From assembly GCA_024402655.1 (NCBI GenBank), contig JAKSTH010000014.1, positions 1-32,665 on the forward strand: a DNA stretch of 32,665 bases. Direction: 5' to 3'. The DNA is from Treponema sp. Lineage in GTDB: Bacteria; Spirochaetota; Spirochaetia; Treponematales; Treponemataceae. The position numbers and the translations under genes were made by a program. Positions within the stretch are counted from its first letter, which is position 1. Each line of letters opens with the position of its first letter. The notes beneath the pieces are model-generated. The model was given only the letters and a program-made list of their open reading frames with translations, made no database searches and was not told the origin of the DNA. Shown one piece after another: positions 32,661-32,665 of this stretch.

Positions 32661-32665
32661 TAATT

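Noticed and set aside
1..32665. CRISPR arrays, insertion sequences, prophage genes or riboswitches
   Set aside because: No regularly spaced repeats, transposase, integrase, phage genes or recognisable riboswitch aptamers were seen on either strand.

Overview
The window looks like chromosome from a host-associated treponeme (Spirochaetes, Treponema-like). The grounds are an AT-rich genome, a core periplasmic flagellin (FlaB) with a sigma28-type promoter, several exported proteins and lipoproteins typical of spirochaetes, and an oxygen-sensitive class III ribonucleotide reductase that fits an anaerobe. The species cannot be fixed from the sequence alone. Gene density is high, gene spacing is tight, and no insertion sequence, prophage, CRISPR array or rRNA was seen.

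Layout. 1-1018: flaB (minus, cut by the window edge) with a sigma28-like promoter and a leader of about 150 nt carrying a GGA-loop hairpin. 1051-4443 (minus): rdgB, a sigma-factor-like protein, an NrnA-type DHH phosphoesterase, and a small exported protein with its own promoter and terminator. 4600-4751 (minus): a tRNA-Met(CAU) gene with promoter and terminator. 4790-8772 (minus): an nrdR-nrdD-(glycyl-radical/redoxin)-nrdG operon behind a promoter with an NrdR box in its spacer. 8883-10676 (minus): lnt. 10795-15513 (plus): a galactokinase-like GHMP kinase, surE, a TPR protein, and an exported TPR/NHL/vWA-like protein. 15527-23217 (minus): a polytopic membrane protein and one 1920-codon ORF that joins DNA polymerase IV to a large exported beta-rich protein without a stop codon. 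23244-27780 (plus): an unknown protein with a possible degenerate GHKL fold, a lipoprotein, trmB and ligA. 27785-31763 (minus): recO, recJ and an M23 peptidase. 31793-32660 (plus): a lipoprotein.

The most striking system is the anaerobic ribonucleotide reductase. NrdD (703 aa) stops just after its zinc site and lacks the C-terminal glycyl radical loop. That loop is encoded by the next gene, behind its own strong ribosome binding site, fused to a thioredoxin/glutaredoxin-like domain with a CPNC motif. The reductase therefore appears to be a two-part enzyme whose radical-bearing subunit also carries a candidate reductant, with NrdG as activase and NrdR as repressor in the same operon.

Other points of interest are the DinB/outer-membrane-protein read-through ORF, an insertion of about 140 residues in RecJ, a sigma-like protein with a long coiled-coil insert, the flaB leader hairpin that resembles a CsrA target, and a GHMP kinase with a changed sugar pocket.
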